DNA from: Granulosicoccus antarcticus IMCC3135
Lineage (GTDB): Bacteria; Pseudomonadota; Gammaproteobacteria; Granulosicoccales; Granulosicoccaceae
Assembly: GCF_002215215.1 (NCBI RefSeq)
Contig: NZ_CP018632.1
Coordinates: forward strand, 2,600,501 to 2,664,500
Reading direction: 5' to 3'
DNA length: 64,000 nucleotides
Part shown: one piece after another, positions 62,836-64,000 of the stretch
Numbering within the stretch: position 1 is the stretch's first letter
Layout of the letters: each line of letters begins with the position of its first letter
Program-made: the position numbers and the translations under genes
Notes under the pieces: model-generated
Told to the model about the DNA's origin: nothing
What the model saw: only the letters and a program-made list of their open reading frames with translations
Databases searched by the model: none

Positions 62836-64000
62836 ATGACAGAGAGCGTGCAGCTCGCGGTAGGGCCCACTGGGTCCAGATCCCGATTCCCGATAGTCGC
62901 CATAGGTGCATCGGCTGGGGGGCTGGAGCCTATAGAAGCTCTGTTGCATACCATTCCGGTCGATTGTGGGTTGGCCTTTGTCGTCGTGCAACATCTCTCT
63001 CCTGACTTTGTGAGCCATATGAGCTCCATATTGGGTCGAGCTACGGACATGCCCGTGTTGCTTGCCGAACAGGGGATGACCGTTGAGGTGAACTGCGTCT
63101 ACCTCATACCTGCAAACAAGACCATGACTATCAAGTCTGAAAAGCTGCAGTTGACGCCATGTGGAATGGAAAGGAGGCACAAGCTGCCGATCGATGCCTT
63201 TATGGTTTCTCTGGCTGCTGATGTTGGTGATCGTGCTATCGGGGTGGTGCTGTCTGGAACAGGCTCAGATGGAACGACGGGTGTTCAGGCCATTAGTGAC
63301 GCTGGCGGATGGGTGCTGGTTCAGGATGAAAAAACTGCACAATTTGACGGAATGCCAGGCAATGCCATTGCCAGTGGTGCCGCAGATGTCATCGGTTCGC
63401 CAGGAACACTTGCCGACTCACTGTGTTCCCTGGAGCGTAGTTCAAGCGATCTGACAGCCGAGTCAGAACGGATGATCAGAACCCAGACGAGTACCCATAC
63501 GCAAGAGCTAAACCGCATTATTGAATTGCTCAGGCAATTTTGCAGTATCGATTTCTCGCAATACAAACACAGCACAGTGGGTAGGCGAATTCGCCGACGA
63601 ATGCGGCTATTGAAAATAGATCAATTGCTGGCGTACGAGGTCTTGCTACAGGCGAACCCTCAGGAACTCGATGCACTTTACCGTGACATTCTCATAGGAG
63701 TCACACAGTTTTTCCGTGACAAAGAGGCATTCGAGTGTCTCGACGACAAGGTTCTGGTGCCGCTGGTGGAGAATGCCACTGCCTCGAAGAAACTGCGGAT
63801 TTGGGCTTGTGGAGTTGCTACGGGAGAGGAAGTGTACTCGCTGGCAATGCTCATTGATGAGCGTGTGTCGGCATCGAGTTCAGGCATAGAGGTCAAGCTG
63901 TTTGCCACCGATGTTCATCAAGGGTCACTTGAACGAGCCATCAAAGGGGTTTATTCCGCAGAGGCCGTGAACGATCTCCCAGGTGAACGACGGGCGAGAT
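62836..64000 (+). CDS. CheB-CheR fusion protein (3' end beyond window)
   Basis: The first 388 codons are visible from the ATG at 62836; an in-frame stop at 62791 bounds the frame upstream. Residues 18-195 are a CheB methylesterase domain with the catalytic Ser in IGASAGGLEPIEA, the His in VVVQHLSPDF and the Asp region in SGTGSDGTTG. A linker with coiled-coil character follows. Then comes a CheR methyltransferase domain: ELNRIIELLRQFCSIDFSQYK, GVTQFFRDKEAFECL and RIWACGVATGEEVYSLAML with the SAM site. Such fusions often continue into PAS and histidine kinase domains, which would be past the edge. The CheB part lacks a receiver domain, so regulation differs from classical CheB. No chemotaxis genes are next to it. 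Confidence 0.9.
   Translation, partial: MTESVQLAVGPTGSRSRFPIVAIGASAGGLEPIEALLHTIPVDCGLAFVVVQHLSPDFVSHMSSILGRATDMPVLLAEQGMTVEVNCVYLIPANKTMTIKSEKLQLTPCGMERRHKLPIDAFMVSLAADVGDRAIGVVLSGTGSDGTTGVQAISDAGGWVLVQDEKTAQFDGMPGNAIASGAADVIGSPGTLADSLCSLERSSSDLTAESERMIRTQTSTHTQELNRIIELLRQFCSIDFSQYKHSTVGRRIRRRMRLLKIDQLLAYEVLLQANPQELDALYRDILIGVTQFFRDKEAFECLDDKVLVPLVENATASKKLRIWACGVATGEEVYSLAMLIDERVSASSSGIEVKLFATDVHQGSLERAIKGVYSAEAVNDLPGERRAR

Noticed and set aside
62604-63180. Two minus-strand frames opposite the start of the CheB-CheR gene
   Set aside because: They overlap the clear CheB domain and have no recognisable features.
1-64000. tRNA, rRNA, insertion sequences or integrase genes
   Set aside because: I scanned the intergenic stretches and found no cloverleaf-like sequence with CCA-type ends, no transposase motifs and no flanking direct repeats. 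A tRNAscan or IS search would be needed to be certain.

Overview
The window looks like a chromosomal segment of a gammaproteobacterium, possibly marine or otherwise free-living. The grounds are: a homodimeric AceE-type pyruvate dehydrogenase with an E3 that carries its own lipoyl domain; a fimU-pilV-pilW-pilX-pilY1 minor pilin operon; divergent rne and rluC; TtcA; a two-domain (kinase plus GNAT) ArgA; and a taurine:pyruvate aminotransferase. Base composition looks even and near 50-55% G+C by eye. I see no insertion sequences, integrases, phage genes, CRISPR arrays, rRNA or tRNA genes. Genus-level assignment is not possible from reading alone.

Layout. (1) 1-5213, minus strand: type IV pilus minor pilin operon, genes overlapping by 1-4 bases, ending in a pilY1-like tip-adhesin gene cut by the window edge. 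(2) 5.7-14 kb: a DUF3461 protein, a complete PDH operon aceE-aceF-lpd (minus) and mtaB. (3) 14.2-29.6 kb, mostly plus: a 1549-residue coiled-coil OmpA-like protein, ubiX, a LON-N protein, argA (minus), an NMA111/DEG7-like tandem HtrA protease, a UbiH-family hydroxylase, a YpeA-like acetyltransferase (minus), a PPOX-fold protein, and a lemA/M48 protease pair. (4) 29.6-48.7 kb: single genes and short units: a secreted protein of unknown function, a PHB-depolymerase-like esterase with a lysine-rich tail, GDPD, a PDZ protein, an aldose-epimerase-like protein, IalB, ttcA, a NarL-type regulator, an SMP-30 protein, tpa, a 922-residue protein built of 11-residue repeats, a membrane protein with a possibly dead nuclease fold, an ArsR-methyltransferase fusion, a rhomboid protease and a dynamin-like GTPase. 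(5) 48.7-54.1 kb: rne and rluC, divergent. (6) 54.8-62.5 kb: a second complete PDH operon followed by phaA and phaB. (7) 62.8 kb to the end: a CheB-CheR fusion, truncated by the window.

How the genes work together. Acetyl-CoA supply and polyhydroxybutyrate metabolism recur: two PDH complexes, phaA and phaB directly behind the second, and a depolymerase-like esterase. No PHB synthase (phaC) lies in the window. UbiX and the UbiH-family enzyme serve ubiquinone synthesis; MtaB, TtcA and RluC modify RNA. Many other products act at the envelope: pili, the coiled-coil OmpA protein, the tandem HtrA, LemA/M48, the PDZ protein, IalB, the rhomboid and the dynamin-like protein.

The least ordinary items are the 11-residue-repeat protein, the tandem HtrA of eukaryotic NMA111 type, the paired PDH operons with phaAB, the very long coiled-coil OmpA protein, the esterase with a histone-H1-like tail, and the PilY1-like protein with three inserted beta modules. 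All function calls come from reading motifs and recalling family members; no database search was run.
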